Of a stretch of DNA of 64,000 nucleotides, positions 1 to 12,655 are shown piece after piece. Source of the DNA: Plasmodium relictum (taxonomy: Eukaryota > Apicomplexa > Aconoidasida > Haemosporida > Plasmodiidae); the NCBI RefSeq assembly GCF_900005765.1, contig NC_041689.1, positions 496,001-560,000 on the forward strand. Reading direction: 5' to 3'. The translations under genes and the position numbers were made by a program. The notes beneath the pieces were generated by a model. It searched no databases. It was not told the origin of the DNA and worked only from the letters and a program-made list of their open reading frames with translations. The stretch's first letter is position 1. Each line of letters starts with the position of its first letter.

Positions 1-1
1 T

Positions 2-1081
2 ATGAAATAATTTTTTTAAATCATCCATCAATCTAAAATCGTTATTTTTTTCTTTAATATTAAAATATTTTATGTCATTTTTATTGGAATTTTCTGAGTT
101 CATAAAATATGATATTTCTTCGTTTATGTTATCTGATAAAATAGTGTCATTTTTAGAACTACCTTTAAAAATATTTTTATTAACATTTTTTCTTATTTCT
201 TCGTCAATAATTTTCCTGTTTTCATTGTCATTTAAACTACTATTGTTATTATACGTTTTTTTTAAATATTTAAAGATAACTTTTATTAATAAAATATGTT
301 CTTTGCAATTTCTTAAATAAATTAATGATTTAAAAATTTTTAATTTTTCATAGTTCTTTTCAGATTTATCTAAAAAATAAATAAAATTTTTCAAACAATT
401 AAAGAAGTTTTTAAAAAATACTAAAGAGTCATAATTCTTTTTTTTTTTTTTTCTAATTAAATATAATCTATGTAGATTGTCATTTCCTTCTAAATTTTTT
501 TCAAAATTCTTTATTTCTGCATTAAATTTTTCTAACATTAAAAATTGATCACTATAATCATTTTTAATTTTATTTTTGTTTATTAAGTTTTCAAGATTTG
601 TACTCCTCTTTTCTATTTCTTCATTAAAACTATCAATTAATTTATTGAAATCTTTAAATTCAATATTTTTTTTATTTTGTAATACTTTTCTAATATCTAT
701 ATGGTCTATATTATTATTTTCCAATATGCCACTTTCTAGACTCTCTTTGCTTTTCTTTGTTTTTTCTATATGTAATTTCAAATCTATTTGTGTATCTTCT
801 TGAGCAAAATTTACGGATTCAAAATTATTTTCGTTTCTTATACATGTTTTATTTATACTTAAATTTTCATTATCCACATTCTTCTTAATTTCATCTTTTA
901 TATTTTCATTACTTTTCTCATTAGAATTTGCCTTATTTAAAAAACAACTTATATAATTTATTGAATTATTGCTGAATAAATTCTCAAATAAATTTTTTAT
1001 TTCTGCTTCATTTTTTTTTTCTTCTTTTTTTAAAGTTGTATTTTCTTTTATTTTTTTACTTAATTCTTTTAATTCATTCAT
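2..1081 (-). CDS. Hypothetical protein, 3' end beyond window (partial)
   Basis: An uninterrupted minus-strand frame runs 360 codons from an ATG at 1081 to the window edge; I checked every codon and found no stop. An in-frame stop lies 30 bases upstream of the ATG, so this is the likely start (MNELKELSKK). The visible protein is hydrophilic, rich in Asn, Lys, Glu and Ile, with predicted helical/coiled-coil stretches and no signal peptide or membrane segment. A Lys run near residue 210 comes from a poly-T tract. I recognise no domain. It is divergent from UTP3 and shares the 0.8-kb upstream region with it. The gene is real by length and codon use; the function is unknown. Confidence 0.8.
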   Translation of the reverse strand, partial: MNELKELSKKIKENTTLKKEEKKNEAEIKNLFENLFSNNSINYISCFLNKANSNEKSNENIKDEIKKNVDNENLSINKTCIRNENNFESVNFAQEDTQIDLKLHIEKTKKSKESLESGILENNNIDHIDIRKVLQNKKNIEFKDFNKLIDSFNEEIEKRSTNLENLINKNKIKNDYSDQFLMLEKFNAEIKNFEKNLEGNDNLHRLYLIRKKKKKNYDSLVFFKNFFNCLKNFIYFLDKSEKNYEKLKIFKSLIYLRNCKEHILLIKVIFKYLKKTYNNNSSLNDNENRKIIDEEIRKNVNKNIFKGSSKNDTILSDNINEEISYFMNSENSNKNDIKYFNIKEKNNDFRLMDDLKKLFH

Positions 1082-1872
1082 AATTTTATTTATTTTAAGT
1101 ATTTTTTGTTACTTTCTCAATAGCATTTTCACATCAAGGCTTACATAAAAATATGACAATATTTATTGATTGTAATTATTTACTAATGTTGAAATAAAAG
1201 AAAAAAATAACAAAAAAAAATTATTAATTGAAGTATTTTTTTATAAACTTGTTTAAAACTATTTCTATATTTAAAAAAAAAAAACATGCATATTAGTAAT
1301 AAAAATATTTACATTCAATTATTTTTCATACGAAATTTTATTCATATATATAGAAAAATTTTATCAACATATTGTCATTAATATGTTCATGCTTTTATTT
1401 TTATTTTTATTTTTTTACTTTTTTTTTTAACGGGAACTCCAAAAATTATAAAATGTAATAAAATAAATAAATATAAATAATTTTAATTTTTAAAAAAAAA
1501 ATTATTTAAAATATTCAAATAATAAAATATTTTGTTTTACTTTTTTTAAAACAATTTAATCAAAACTTAAAAAAATGTAAGCACAATCTGTTTTATAATA
1601 TTTAGAAAAATATTAAAAAAAAAAAAAAGATAAAAGAAGAAAAAGAAAAATAATATGCTTAACAATTATAAAAAAAAATAAAATAAAATAAAATAAAATA
1701 TAAAATAAAAAAACTAATTTGTTTTATTTTTTTTAAATACATTATACGTAAAAGATACAGTATTTGTTATATTTTTATTTATTATATTTTTAATTATTCT
1801 ATGAACTACATATTTTTCTACAAATATTTACTTAAAAATTAATGATTTTTTATTGAATTTATCTTTAAAAAA
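1082..1872. promoter_or_regulatory. Divergent intergenic region (hypothetical gene / UTP3)
   Basis: This 0.8-kb spacer sits between two divergently transcribed genes, so it should hold both promoters. It contains many poly-A and poly-T tracts and an AAAAT pentamer array at about 1676-1710. No conserved motif or RNA gene is visible. Confidence 0.5.
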
Positions 1873-4194
1873 ATGGCAAAAAAAAAAAATTATTTATCAG
1901 TTGATACAAGTAAAATAAAATTCGTTGAAAATTCTGAATCTGAAGATTTTGAAATTGAGGATGATAGTAATATTGAAAATGGTTCTTCTGATGAAGAAAC
2001 TTTAAGCTATGGAAATGAAAAAAATAGTGACAATGATTCCATGATAAATTTAGAAGAATCTTCATTAAATAAAAAAAAAAAAAAAAATATATATGATGAC
2101 GATGAGGATGAAGATGAGGATGAGAATGAAGATGAAGATGAAGATGATGAAAAGGAAGAAGAGGAGGAAGAAGCAGATAAAGACAAAAAAGATGATTTTA
2201 TCAAAATATCGTGGAATAAGAATAAAAGAAATTACTATCAAAAGGAAAGTGAAGATTCCTCAAGTGAGGATGAAGAAGATAAAAATGAAAGAATAAAAGA
2301 AGCTATTTACTTAAGTAAAAAAGAAAAAGAAAATTTAAATGAAAATGATTTTGATTTATATAATATTTATATGAATGAAGAAGATAACAAGCAAACCAAA
2401 GATAAAGAGGTAAATGATTTCAATAAAAAAAAGGATACTATTAAACAATTAATCAGTGATATAAATGATGATTTAAAAGAAAAAAAAAAAGAAATAAAAA
2501 TAGAAAATAAAGATAAAAAAGAAGTTGAAGAATTAATTATAAGCGAACAACAAGAATATAAAATTCTTTTAAAAGAATTATCACATAATATTCAAAAAGT
2601 ATTCAATGAAATAAAAGAAAATAAAAAACTATTTGAATTTAAAGATATCAATGAAAATAATGTTAATCCATCAGATATTAATAAAAATACTTTACTATAT
2701 CTTAAGAAAAAAAATGAAACACTATTGACATATATTATATACATTATATATTATGTTTTCCTAAAAATTATGAATTGTTATAGTCATAATCATCCTGTCT
2801 TAGATAAATTGATTTATATGAATACTATTATATCTAAAACAAATGAATTAGATAATAAAATAAAATTCAAAATTCAACAATTAAATAAATCATCGGAAAA
2901 TGAACTAGAAGAATCAGATTCATCAAAAGGAAATGAAAAAAAGGCTTCTAAAAAAGAAAAAGAAGACAAAGTGATCCAAAGAAAAGTTGATGCACAACAT
3001 GTAGAAGAGTCAATTGATGGTGAAGAAAGAGATAACGAAGAGGATACATATGATGAAAATGAAATAGATAACGACGATGAAGAAGATGAAGAAATAGATG
3101 ATGAAAATGAAATAGATAACGAAGATGATGATGAAGAAATAGATGATGAAAATGAAATAGATAATGAAGATGAAGAAGATGATGAAGAAATAGATGATGA
3201 AAATGAAATAGATAATGAAGATGAAGAAGATAAAGAAGAATATGATGAAAGTGAAATAGATAGTGAAGTTAATGAAAATGAAAAAAATAAAAACAAAAAA
3301 TATAAAATTAGTAAAAGTATTATAACAGAATACACAGATAGTCATATTAGAGAAAGGGAAAAGGAAGAAAAAAAAAAAAAAAGAGAAAAAATTAAAAATG
3401 AGAAAAATGCATTTTTAAAGGAAATCAAGGAAATGATTTCAAAGAGACCAGAAAAAGTAGAAGAAGAAAATTATATAAAGAAAATGGAAGAAAAATTGAT
3501 GGATTTTGATGAAAAAATTTTAAAAAACAAAATGAAAAAGTTAAGCAAAAAGAAATATAAAATAAATAATTTAAGTAACGTTGGAATGACTACAAATGAT
3601 TTATTAAAGTTTGTTGAATTACCTGAAATGAACCAAGAAAATAATAAAAGCGTAGAAGAAAAAAAAATATTTCGAAACAATATTAATAAATTAAAGCAAA
3701 TGAAGAAAAATAAATTAGTAAATAATGCTAATGATGACTTTGTTTCTTTTAAAAAGTTTGATAGAAATAAAAATATAAATTATTCTTATAAAAATCAAAA
3801 CAAAGATTCAAATAATGTTATGTTTGGAAAAGTACATGCAATAGAAGACGAAAAAATTAAAAGCATGTTAAATTTTAAAAAAAATAAAAAAGAAAAAAGA
3901 AAAATTCTTATGGAAAATAAAAATAAAGAGATAAGAAAAAAATTAGTTGATGAAGAAAATGAAATAAATGATCATAGAAGAATCCCAAATAAGAAAATTA
4001 TACAAAATAAGGGATTAGTAAGAAAAAGGAAATCAACTGATGGAAATGCGAGAGTACATAACAGATTTAAATTTATGAAGAAAATGAAGGTTTACAATAG
4101 TCAACATGCTAAATTAAAAGTTCATGATAATAATTATTCAGGAGAAAAAAGAGGAATAAATCCATTCATAAAAAAATCAATAGATATCAAATAA
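1873..4194 (+). CDS. UTP3: U3 snoRNP protein UTP3/SAS10
   Basis: A 773-residue single-exon protein. Residues about 227-336 match the Sas10/Utp3/C1D domain, including the pattern LLYLKKKNETLLTYII followed by a conserved HPV-x-DKLIYM-like segment. Residues about 706-773 match the Sas10 C-terminal domain: a basic RKRKS stretch, an NARVHNR segment and a closing YSGEKRGI. In other eukaryotes UTP3 is a nucleolar component of the small-subunit processome and is needed for 18S rRNA maturation. Two long acidic blocks (residues about 70-100, and tandem repeats at about 394-465) are typical of nucleolar proteins and are lineage expansions. ATG 1873 gives MAKKKNYLSVDTSKIKF, a plausible conserved start. 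UTP21, another processome part, lies 15 kb downstream. Confidence 0.92.
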   Translation: MAKKKNYLSVDTSKIKFVENSESEDFEIEDDSNIENGSSDEETLSYGNEKNSDNDSMINLEESSLNKKKKKNIYDDDEDEDEDENEDEDEDDEKEEEEEEADKDKKDDFIKISWNKNKRNYYQKESEDSSSEDEEDKNERIKEAIYLSKKEKENLNENDFDLYNIYMNEEDNKQTKDKEVNDFNKKKDTIKQLISDINDDLKEKKKEIKIENKDKKEVEELIISEQQEYKILLKELSHNIQKVFNEIKENKKLFEFKDINENNVNPSDINKNTLLYLKKKNETLLTYIIYIIYYVFLKIMNCYSHNHPVLDKLIYMNTIISKTNELDNKIKFKIQQLNKSSENELEESDSSKGNEKKASKKEKEDKVIQRKVDAQHVEESIDGEERDNEEDTYDENEIDNDDEEDEEIDDENEIDNEDDDEEIDDENEIDNEDEEDDEEIDDENEIDNEDEEDKEEYDESEIDSEVNENEKNKNKKYKISKSIITEYTDSHIREREKEEKKKKREKIKNEKNAFLKEIKEMISKRPEKVEEENYIKKMEEKLMDFDEKILKNKMKKLSKKKYKINNLSNVGMTTNDLLKFVELPEMNQENNKSVEEKKIFRNNINKLKQMKKNKLVNNANDDFVSFKKFDRNKNINYSYKNQNKDSNNVMFGKVHAIEDEKIKSMLNFKKNKKEKRKILMENKNKEIRKKLVDEENEINDHRRIPNKKIIQNKGLVRKRKSTDGNARVHNRFKFMKKMKVYNSQHAKLKVHDNNYSGEKRGINPFIKKSIDIK
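3052..3267 (+). repeat. Acidic tandem repeat inside UTP3
   Basis: About five imperfect copies of a unit coding for DDENEIDNEDEED-like residues occupy codons about 394-465 of UTP3. The nucleotide units are also similar (GATGAAAATGAAATAGATAA core), so this is a recent, length-variable minisatellite rather than only compositional bias. Confidence 0.85.
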
Positions 4195-5000
4195 AAATTA
4201 AACTAATAAAAAAGAAAAAAAAAACACAAAATATAAAAACATTTGTTCTTAATATATCAGTTTTTCATTTTTATTTTTTTTTATTCATATGTACCTAAAA
4301 TGTATAGTTAAATTTGTTTCATTTTAAAAAATTTTGTTATTATCAGAATTTCAAATCTTTATATTTTTTTACTATTTGTAATATTTCAAATTCTATTGTA
4401 TTATGCTATTTTTTTTTTTTTTTACTTTTAATTTACACTTATGTGTGTATATATATATTTTAAATTAATCTTTTCATACAAAAAAATTAAATGAAATAAG
4501 TTAAAAAATCTTGATTTCATATATTTTATAAGATTCAATTTGTATTCTTATTAAACTTATACAAGAAAAAAATAAAATAAAATAAAATAATATTTTTTAT
4601 TAATAATACTATTATAATTTAAAGTAATGAATAGTTTCTACGTATAATATTTCCCATTTAAACATGAAGTTATTTTTTTTTAAAAAAATTCGAATAAATC
4701 AGAAAAAAAAAAAAAAAGAAAAAAATATAAATATAAATTTACTAATTTTAGTAATACTATAAAGTATCTACGTAATAAATGATAAATTAAAAAATTTAAA
4801 TATGAAAATAAAAAAAGAGGAAAATAAAAAATGATTAATATAAGAAATATTAAAAATGAGAAAAAAGTGATTAAAAAAATAGGGAGTGTAATGAAATTAT
4901 TACGTGATTTATTTATTTTTTAATTTTTATAATATAAAATATGAAACGTTAAAAATATATTTTATATTTTTTATTTATTCATTTATATTATTTTAATAAA
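4195..5000. other. Intergenic region UTP3 to patatin-like gene
   Basis: This spacer carries the 3' flank of UTP3 and the upstream region of the phospholipase gene, both on the plus strand. It contains poly-T and poly-A tracts only. I see no other gene. Confidence 0.5.
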
Positions 5001-8000
5001 ATGGTTAAAAATGTTTATTTTTTTTTGGTTTACTTAATGTATTTTTTTCATATGTTTTCAGTATCAATAAGAATGCAAAAAAATTTATTTAAGTATATAA
5101 AACCTATTTCAAATAAATTTAATTTAATAAAAATTAGAAAAATTAATATATTCAGAAAAGAAAAACAGATAAAAGAAGTGAATATTTTTAATGATGTTGT
5201 AAATAAATATATAGGTATAACATTTCTAAGTTATATATAGACACCGAATTTTATTTCCTTATATTATATATATTATAATTATTTATATATATACATTATT
5301 TATTTATTTATTTTATTTTTTTATAGGTCTTGAATTATTCTTCACGAAACTAAACAATGTAACCAATAACAAGGATAAATTAAATTATATAAGATTTTTA
5401 CATAAAATAATTGAAGACAAAACATGTGAGCGTTTGATTTTTAGTAATAATAATTATATGAGGATAATTATTTATGTTTTAAATGAAAGATTTTTGTTAA
5501 TTAAAAAAAATGAAGAAAAAAGTGAGGATCTTGATTACGAAATAATATATAAAATATTATTAATATTTAAAAATTTAACAAAATATAAAAATTTTTATCA
5601 CATAATTTTAAACAATTATACCCATAAAAATACCAAAATTTCCTTGTTATACATTATTATGAATATTTTAAGTGGAAAGAATAACAATGAAAAATATAAA
5701 GAAGCTAATTCTATTTTTAATTATTTTACGTCTTATTTCAAAAATAATGACGATGTAAAAAATTATATTTCTGATGATGCATCCGTAATTGATTCAAATA
5801 TAAAAAGAGAAAACATTAAAAAAAGTGATATTGATGAAATGAAAAATAAAATATTTAATATAGGAAGAAGTATACTGTTAAAATTAAAAGATGAAAAACT
5901 AAATGTTGAAAGTAGAAAAAATGAACAAAAATTAAAAAAAGAAGATATTATTAAGGATGATAAAGAAAAAAAAAATATATTAACAGACAAGATAACACTA
6001 AAACAAAAAAAAGAAAATATAGAAATGAGTAAAGAAGAAAATATTAGTAAACTTAAAACTACTAATAATGATCAAAACAATTTTGGTGAAAAAAAATACA
6101 ACGAAAATTTTAATAAAAAAGAACAAATTTTAACAAGTAAAAATAAAGAAGAACAACAAAACAACATAGAAAAAGTAAATAATTTATCAGGAAAAAATTC
6201 AGATGAAGTTAATGTTGATTCTGATAACTTAATTAATAATGAAAAAAAAGAAAATTATAATGAAAATTTGAAGAATTTTGAAAAAAATAATGATTTAAGT
6301 AAGGAAACAAGTAATCAATTAAAATATATAAAAAATTATGAAGAAAATTTTGATGAACGAATGAATAACAAGATAAATGAAATAATTGATAGTTCAGAAG
6401 GAAATGTATTATTTCTTCCTTTTTATATTAACAAAAATTCCAAAGATAATATTTTAACTAGTGTAATAGTTAATTTTCAAAATAAAAAAAATATAATAAT
6501 TTATAAAAAAGAAACAAATGGTAAAAAAAAAAAAAATGAATTAAGAAGAGATAATATATTAGAATGTATAGGGGATGAATATAATTGTAATAACTATTAT
6601 GACATATACGAGAATTATGCAGAAGACGATTTAGATATACTAAGATATGAAAAAAAAAAAATTAACAAAAAAATACAAACAAAGGATGAAAAGGAAGATA
6701 AAAAGAAAGGGGGAAAGGAAGATGAAAAAGAAAAAAATGAAAATAAAATAAAAGAGGAAGAAGAAGAAGAGGAAGAACTAGAGGAGGAACTAGAGGATAA
6801 TGAAGAAAAAAAAGGGAACCATGAAAGTAAATATGATAAGAACAATATTAATATTGTATTTAATGATGTCAATGATATAAAAGACAAAGAAAATGAAATA
6901 GAAACGAAAACAAATACAGAAAATGAAAACAAAAGTAGCACAATAAAAATGGGTTTATTAGTATTAATTAGAAAAGGTTTTAATTCAAAAGATGAAAATA
7001 CAATTTTAAATAAAAGTAAAAATCAAATGACTGAAGAAATAAATAACTTAAAAGAAGAGTTAAATAATGATAATAGTAGAAATGTAAAGAATGATACTAT
7101 TAGCTCTTTAGAAAAAGAAAAAAATATATATAGTTATTTAAATATTTATAAATATTTAAGTAATATAAATTTCAAACTATTTTTATTCAAAAGGAATAAT
7201 AAAAAAGATCAATATTCCAATGGATATGAAGAAATATATTTAAAGAATAATAATAAAAAAGGGAAAAATAAAATTGATACTTTTGTTCTTACTGGTTATG
7301 TGAAATTTAATTTAGAATTGTTAAAATATTTTAAAATTAATGATGAAGATAATAAAATAAAAAGTAATAACATTAGTATAATGAATCCATATTTAAATTT
7401 AGTATTACTTAAAAATTATATTGAATCCTTATTTGGTTATATAAATATAAATGATTATTTAACGAATAAATTGCTAAAATTATTATATGAAATGTTAATA
7501 GAGAACAAAAATTCTGTGATATATAATTTATATTATTACACAATTTTAAAAAAAGAAAATTTTGAAAAAATTATTAAAATATTATCGAAAAATGTAAAAA
7601 ATAATTTAAATAAAGCTAATACAACACTTATGTTAAGAATATTGTATATACTATGTTTTCAACACTCTTTATACAAGAATATAACAAAAAATGATAATAA
7701 AAAAGAAAAAATTGATCTTCTTTATAAGAATATAATAAAATACATAGGAGATTTGGAAAATGAAAGTTTCATAAAAGAGTTACAAAAAAGAGAAAAGTTA
7801 ATTGAGTGTTTAAAATTATTATCTCTATTTTTTGAAAATAAATATAGAAATCAAAATTCTTTTTATATATCTGATGAAAAAAAGGAACAATTCTTGTATG
7901 ATAATAAAATATTTAAAAAAAAATTAAATAATATTTATAATAGGCATTTTATATGCGAATATAAGGATTTAATTATAATTAGAAAAACGAATATTATTTT

Positions 8001-10959
8001 GAAAGCATTGGGGGTAAATATGTTCGATTTATATAACGATATTATTTTTACAGATAGAGAAAAAAAAACACATGAATATTTAATGAAGGAAAATGATATA
8101 AAAAAAAATTTTATCCTTTATTTTAATGACATGATAAGAATATGTTTTTCCAAAATTAAAAAATTTGTTATTTATCAAAATAAGGAAAGTAATATGTATA
8201 AAGAGGTAGATAATGATACTGTGAAAGATTATCAAAATCAAGATATAACAAAAGGAATATTTCCTAACAAAAAAGAAGAAAAAGATTATTTAAAAAGTAT
8301 GAATAAAGAAAAAAGTGATATTTCAAATGAAAAAGAGAAAGCCAATTCAATAATTATAGAACAAACAAAAAACAATCAAATGAGAACAAATATTGACAAT
8401 AATATCAATAAAAAAAATGATGATATTGTAAATATCAATGAAGAAGAAAAAGAAAATAAAAAAAAATACATATATAATTTGAATAACAAAGAGTATATAA
8501 GTTTTGATAAATTTAGAAATATAATAAAAAACTTAAAAAAAAAAAAAAAAAGAAAATTAAGAATTTTATGTCTCGATGGAGGAGGAATTAGAGGACTACT
8601 ATCAATCGAAATATTAAAATGTATTAATAGTCACTTAAAAAAAAATATATTTGAATACTTTGATATTATTTGTGGAACAAGTACAGGAGCAATAATCTCT
8701 ATTTTAATGGGTTTAGAAAAAGCACATTTAAATGAAATTGAATTTTTATATAATATATTGATTAATAAAATATTTCAAAAAGACATGTATGCAGTAAGAA
8801 ATACTAGATATTTATTGAAACATTCTTATTATGATTCAAATATTTTAAATAATATTTTAAATTCCTTCTTTAAAAATATTAAAATGTTTCATTATAATTC
8901 TGATTTTTATACTCCATATGTATTTACAGTATCAACACAAATGAATATCAATCCTTTACAACCAATTATATTAAAAAATTACAACATCAATTTAAATAAA
9001 ATAGAAAATGATAAAGATAAGGTAGAAGAAGACAAAGAAAATTCTTACCATTATAATGATATTAATCATAATAGTATTAATGATGATAGTTATAGTAATA
9101 AAACTTATGATTACATAAATGAGGAGGAAAAAAGTAATAATAACATTCATATAAATAAAAATATAAATAATTTAAGTATATATAAGAGTTTTTATAATAT
9201 ATTTGTTAAATACGTTTTAAGATGCACTACTGCTGCACCTGGATTTTTTAATTTTTTTTCTTTTGATAACAATATATATGCTGATGGAGCTATTTGTTTT
9301 AATAACCCCACATTGTTAAGCCTAAATGAACTAAAATTAATTTTTTATAATTATGTAAATAAAAAAAAAATAGGATTTTTTGATAAAATAAAATGTCTTT
9401 TAAGAAATAAAAGAAAGAAAGAAGAAAACGTAATAAATTTAAATGATTATATTGATTGTATTGTAAGCGTTGGTACTGGTAAATATAAACCTCAAATAAT
9501 AAATGAATTAAATGAAAATAAAAGTTACGATACATTCTTACGTTGGGATGTTCTATTAAAACAAATTGTGTATTCCATCACTAACACTGAGCTTACACAT
9601 GATATATGTAATAATTTTCTTGATAATGATAAATATTTCAGATTTAATTGTTTCATTAATAATATTAAATTAGATGAAACTTCTCCAGAAATTATTATGA
9701 AATTAAAGCAAATAGGAAGAAGATATTTTGAAGATCATAAATATAATCAAGAAAAATTAATCAAATTGGTAAATATACTAGAAGACAAAAATGATATAAA
9801 AGAATACTCCCAATTACAAAAAAAAATGTGGAAGCATTCTTATATAGATTCATTAAAATATAAAATTTCCAATTTGTTTTTTCCGAATGAAAAAAAAAAT
9901 TATGAAGTATATCCTTTTCATAATAATGTAACGAAAAATGGCTATAACGAAAAATTGCAGCATTCTCGAAAAAATGAGGAATATAATTTACATACTAGTA
10001 ACAAAAATATGAATGAAATTAAAAATAATTTAAACAAGAAAGAAAAAAATACGAATTCTTCATATTCTAATTTTAATTTTAACTTCATTAATGACAATGA
10101 TAAATTTGACTTAAATAATATTGAAGAAATATTAGATATAATAAATAAAAACAACAGTTCACTTAAAAAAAACAATTCTTCTAATGGTTTTTTTCATTTT
10201 TTTAAAAATTTGTTTTATAATAACAATAAATTTCTTAAAAAGTTAGAACATATGCATAAAAGCAATATTTTCATTAAATTAAAAAAGGAAAAAAATAATT
10301 ATGTTAATGTTGTTCCTAATACTGGTATAAGAGTATTATTAAATGAAATTTATTTTATCTTATTAAAAAAAAATTTGTATTTTCATACGGATGAAAATTA
10401 TTCGATTACTGACATTAATCAAAAGGAATATGACATAAATATTGATAAGATTATTCCATCAAAAAAAAAAAATGTTCAAACAACTGATAAAAATGAACAA
10501 GAAACAAATAATCAAATAGATAGAGAAAATATAGCTGATAATGAAAATCAAAAGTTGTTAGAAGATATAAAAGAAGAAAATATAAATAAAGATGTCAGTT
10601 TAAACAAAAGTGATAATATAAACAAAGATTATATTGTAAATGAATTGTACACTGATAGTTTAAATCAAAACAAAAAAAGTGAGAATAAATATAAAATAAA
10701 TAAAAGTGAAAACGAAGAAAAAAAATTTAATATTAAAGATCCATCAAATAGCATTAATGAAGAATTATTAGATATAAAAAAAATTTCTAATGCTGTAGAT
10801 AATGAAGACATAAATAAGAAAACAAACTTAAAAAATAATAAGAATTACTATCAAATAGATCATGACTTTTTTAAAAAGATAAATGAATATTCGTCTAATG
10901 ATAAAAAAAGTAATATAATACAATCATTAAAAAATTATTTTTTTAGAAAGTATATATAA
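5001..10959 (+). CDS. Patatin-like phospholipase (two exons, 1948 aa)
   Basis: Exon 1 is 5001-5214 and exon 2 is 5327-10959; the 112-base GT/AG intron joins in phase (NKYI-G-LELFF). The catalytic core shows all patatin signatures: the oxyanion-hole loop DGGGIRG at about residue 1154, the nucleophile elbow GTSTG at about 1187 (Ser about 1189), and the catalytic aspartate in DGA at about 1390. Patatins use a Ser-Asp dyad to release fatty acids from lipids. Exon 1 encodes a hydrophobic N-terminus (VYFFLVYLMYFFHMFSV) that looks like a signal peptide or anchor. The roughly 1,070 residues before the core hold helical segments and charged low-complexity blocks, and the tail after about residue 1550 is Asn/Lys/Glu-rich. 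Several patatin-like genes exist in Plasmodium; which one this is rests on gene order only. Confidence 0.9.
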
Positions 10960-11390
10960 AATTGAAAGAAAAAAAATATCATTAAACTGTTATATTTAAC
11001 TATATAATAATATTTTACATATAACAACATTTATTTTATTTTTTTGTTTTGCAAATATGTAAATACACATTTTTGAATGTGCAAATAAAATTAGTAATTT
11101 TTTTTTTATTATTTTCTTTTTTAATTGTTTAAAAAAAATTTATATTAAAGTAGTATGATATCATTATTTTTTTTTTTTTTTTTTTTTGACATTTTTAAAT
11201 ATACTATAGATTCATAAGTTATTTTACTTTTAAATAACTTTTTTTCTTTTGAATTGTTTTTTTTGTTGAGTTAAACTATGAATTAAAAAAATTTTTTTTT
11301 TTAAATTATGAAAAAATAACAAATAATAAAAACATATAAAAATGTATTTTACACTTTATTGAAAAAACTGATTATATTTTCCTTGATTTT
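10960..11390. other. Convergent intergenic spacer
   Basis: This spacer lies between the 3' ends of the patatin-like gene (+) and P5CR copy A (-). It has an uninterrupted poly-T run near 11165-11187. No gene is seen. Confidence 0.5.
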
Positions 11391-12655
11391 TCATTTACTC
11401 ATTAACTTTGATTTTTCACATGCTGCATCTACAGCATCAATAACTACATAAAAAAGCATAATACATTATATATATATATATATATATATATTTATGTATA
11501 TATAAAGTTATATATATTTACTTGCATATTTGAAATTATTTTTTTCTAAAGTGAATAAGCCTACAGACGTAGTACCACCGGGTGAACAAACATTGTCTTT
11601 TAATTGTTGGACTGATAAATCAGATAAATTAATCATGTGAACGGAACCACGTATAGTTTGCAATACTAATTTTTTTGATAAATCTCTTGATAATCCATTT
11701 TTGACACCTGCATCAATCAAACTTTCTATGAATAAGTAAACATAAGCAGGTCCTGAACCAATTAGAGCTGTTGCAATATCCATATCTTTTTCTTTTATTT
11801 CATATATAATTCCGCAAGAACTGAAAATATCTATTATATACTTTTTGTCAATATCACTCACATTTTTATTTACACAGAAAGTAGAAGCACTTTTACCAAC
11901 TAAACAGGGAGTGTTAGGCATAACCCTTGCTACTTTATTATTCTGTCCTACTAACTATATATAAAAGTAAAATACTTATATATTTCGTTTTTATATCTCA
12001 AAAAAATATTCATTTTTCTTTTTTTTTTACTTGTTCTAATTTTTCAATTTTTATCCCGGCACAAATGGAAATTAATAATTTAGAAGACAAATAAGGCTTA
12101 AAAATATATATATATATATTTATATATTATTATAATTTATATCTGCATATTTTTATATTTTTCATTATAAAATACCCCAATATCTTTTAATATATTGGAA
12201 ACGATATCCGGTTTAACGGCACAAATAATTATATCACAAACACATATAACCTAATTAAAATTTTATTTTTTTAATTTTTTATATTTTACACTTATTAAAA
12301 TAAATTTTTTTTACCTCTTTATTTGAATTTAAATAGTTGAATGTATCATTTTTTTTTGTTGGTTCATGATAATAAATATTTTTTTTATTAATTATATTAT
12401 ACTTCATTATTCCATTTGCTAATGCAGAACCCATTTGCCCAAATCCTATAAAACCTTTTTAAAAAAAAAAAATGCCATAATAATAAGGTTAATTTAAAAT
12501 GTAATATTCTTTAAGAATTTATAATCTAATAAATTAACAATGATGTATTATATGTGAATAAATTAAAAAAAAAATTTAATAACAAAATTATTAGTGATGT
12601 TAAAATAGAAAAATTTGAAAAGCTGAAAAAATTCACCTAGTTTAATGTTTTCCAT
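11391..12655 (-). CDS. P5CR: Pyrroline-5-carboxylate reductase, copy A (261 aa)
   Basis: Six exons on the minus strand: 12655-12637, 12454-12315, 12250-12176, 12096-12031, 11954-11522 and 11443-11391. All introns are GT/AG and phases agree. The product starts MENIKLGFIGFGQMGSALA, the glycine-rich NAD(P)-binding loop of P5C reductase. It also has the VMPNTP segment, the canonical GSGPAY helix start, and the C-terminal signature CSPGGTTSVGLFTLEK. The enzyme catalyses the last step of proline synthesis, reducing pyrroline-5-carboxylate with NAD(P)H. The length matches the family's compact parasite form. A second gene with identical exon lengths lies immediately upstream (13636-14935). Copy A keeps all family-typical residues that I can check. 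Confidence 0.93.
11467..11491. repeat. (TA)n microsatellite in P5CR-A last intron
   Basis: A 25-base alternating TA run inside the last intron (11444-11521) of P5CR copy A. Confidence 0.9.

Noticed and set aside
2874-3345. Ser/Phe/Ile-rich minus-strand frames opposite UTP3 acidic repeats
   Set aside because: These are antisense shadows of the GAT/GAA repeat and have no independent support.
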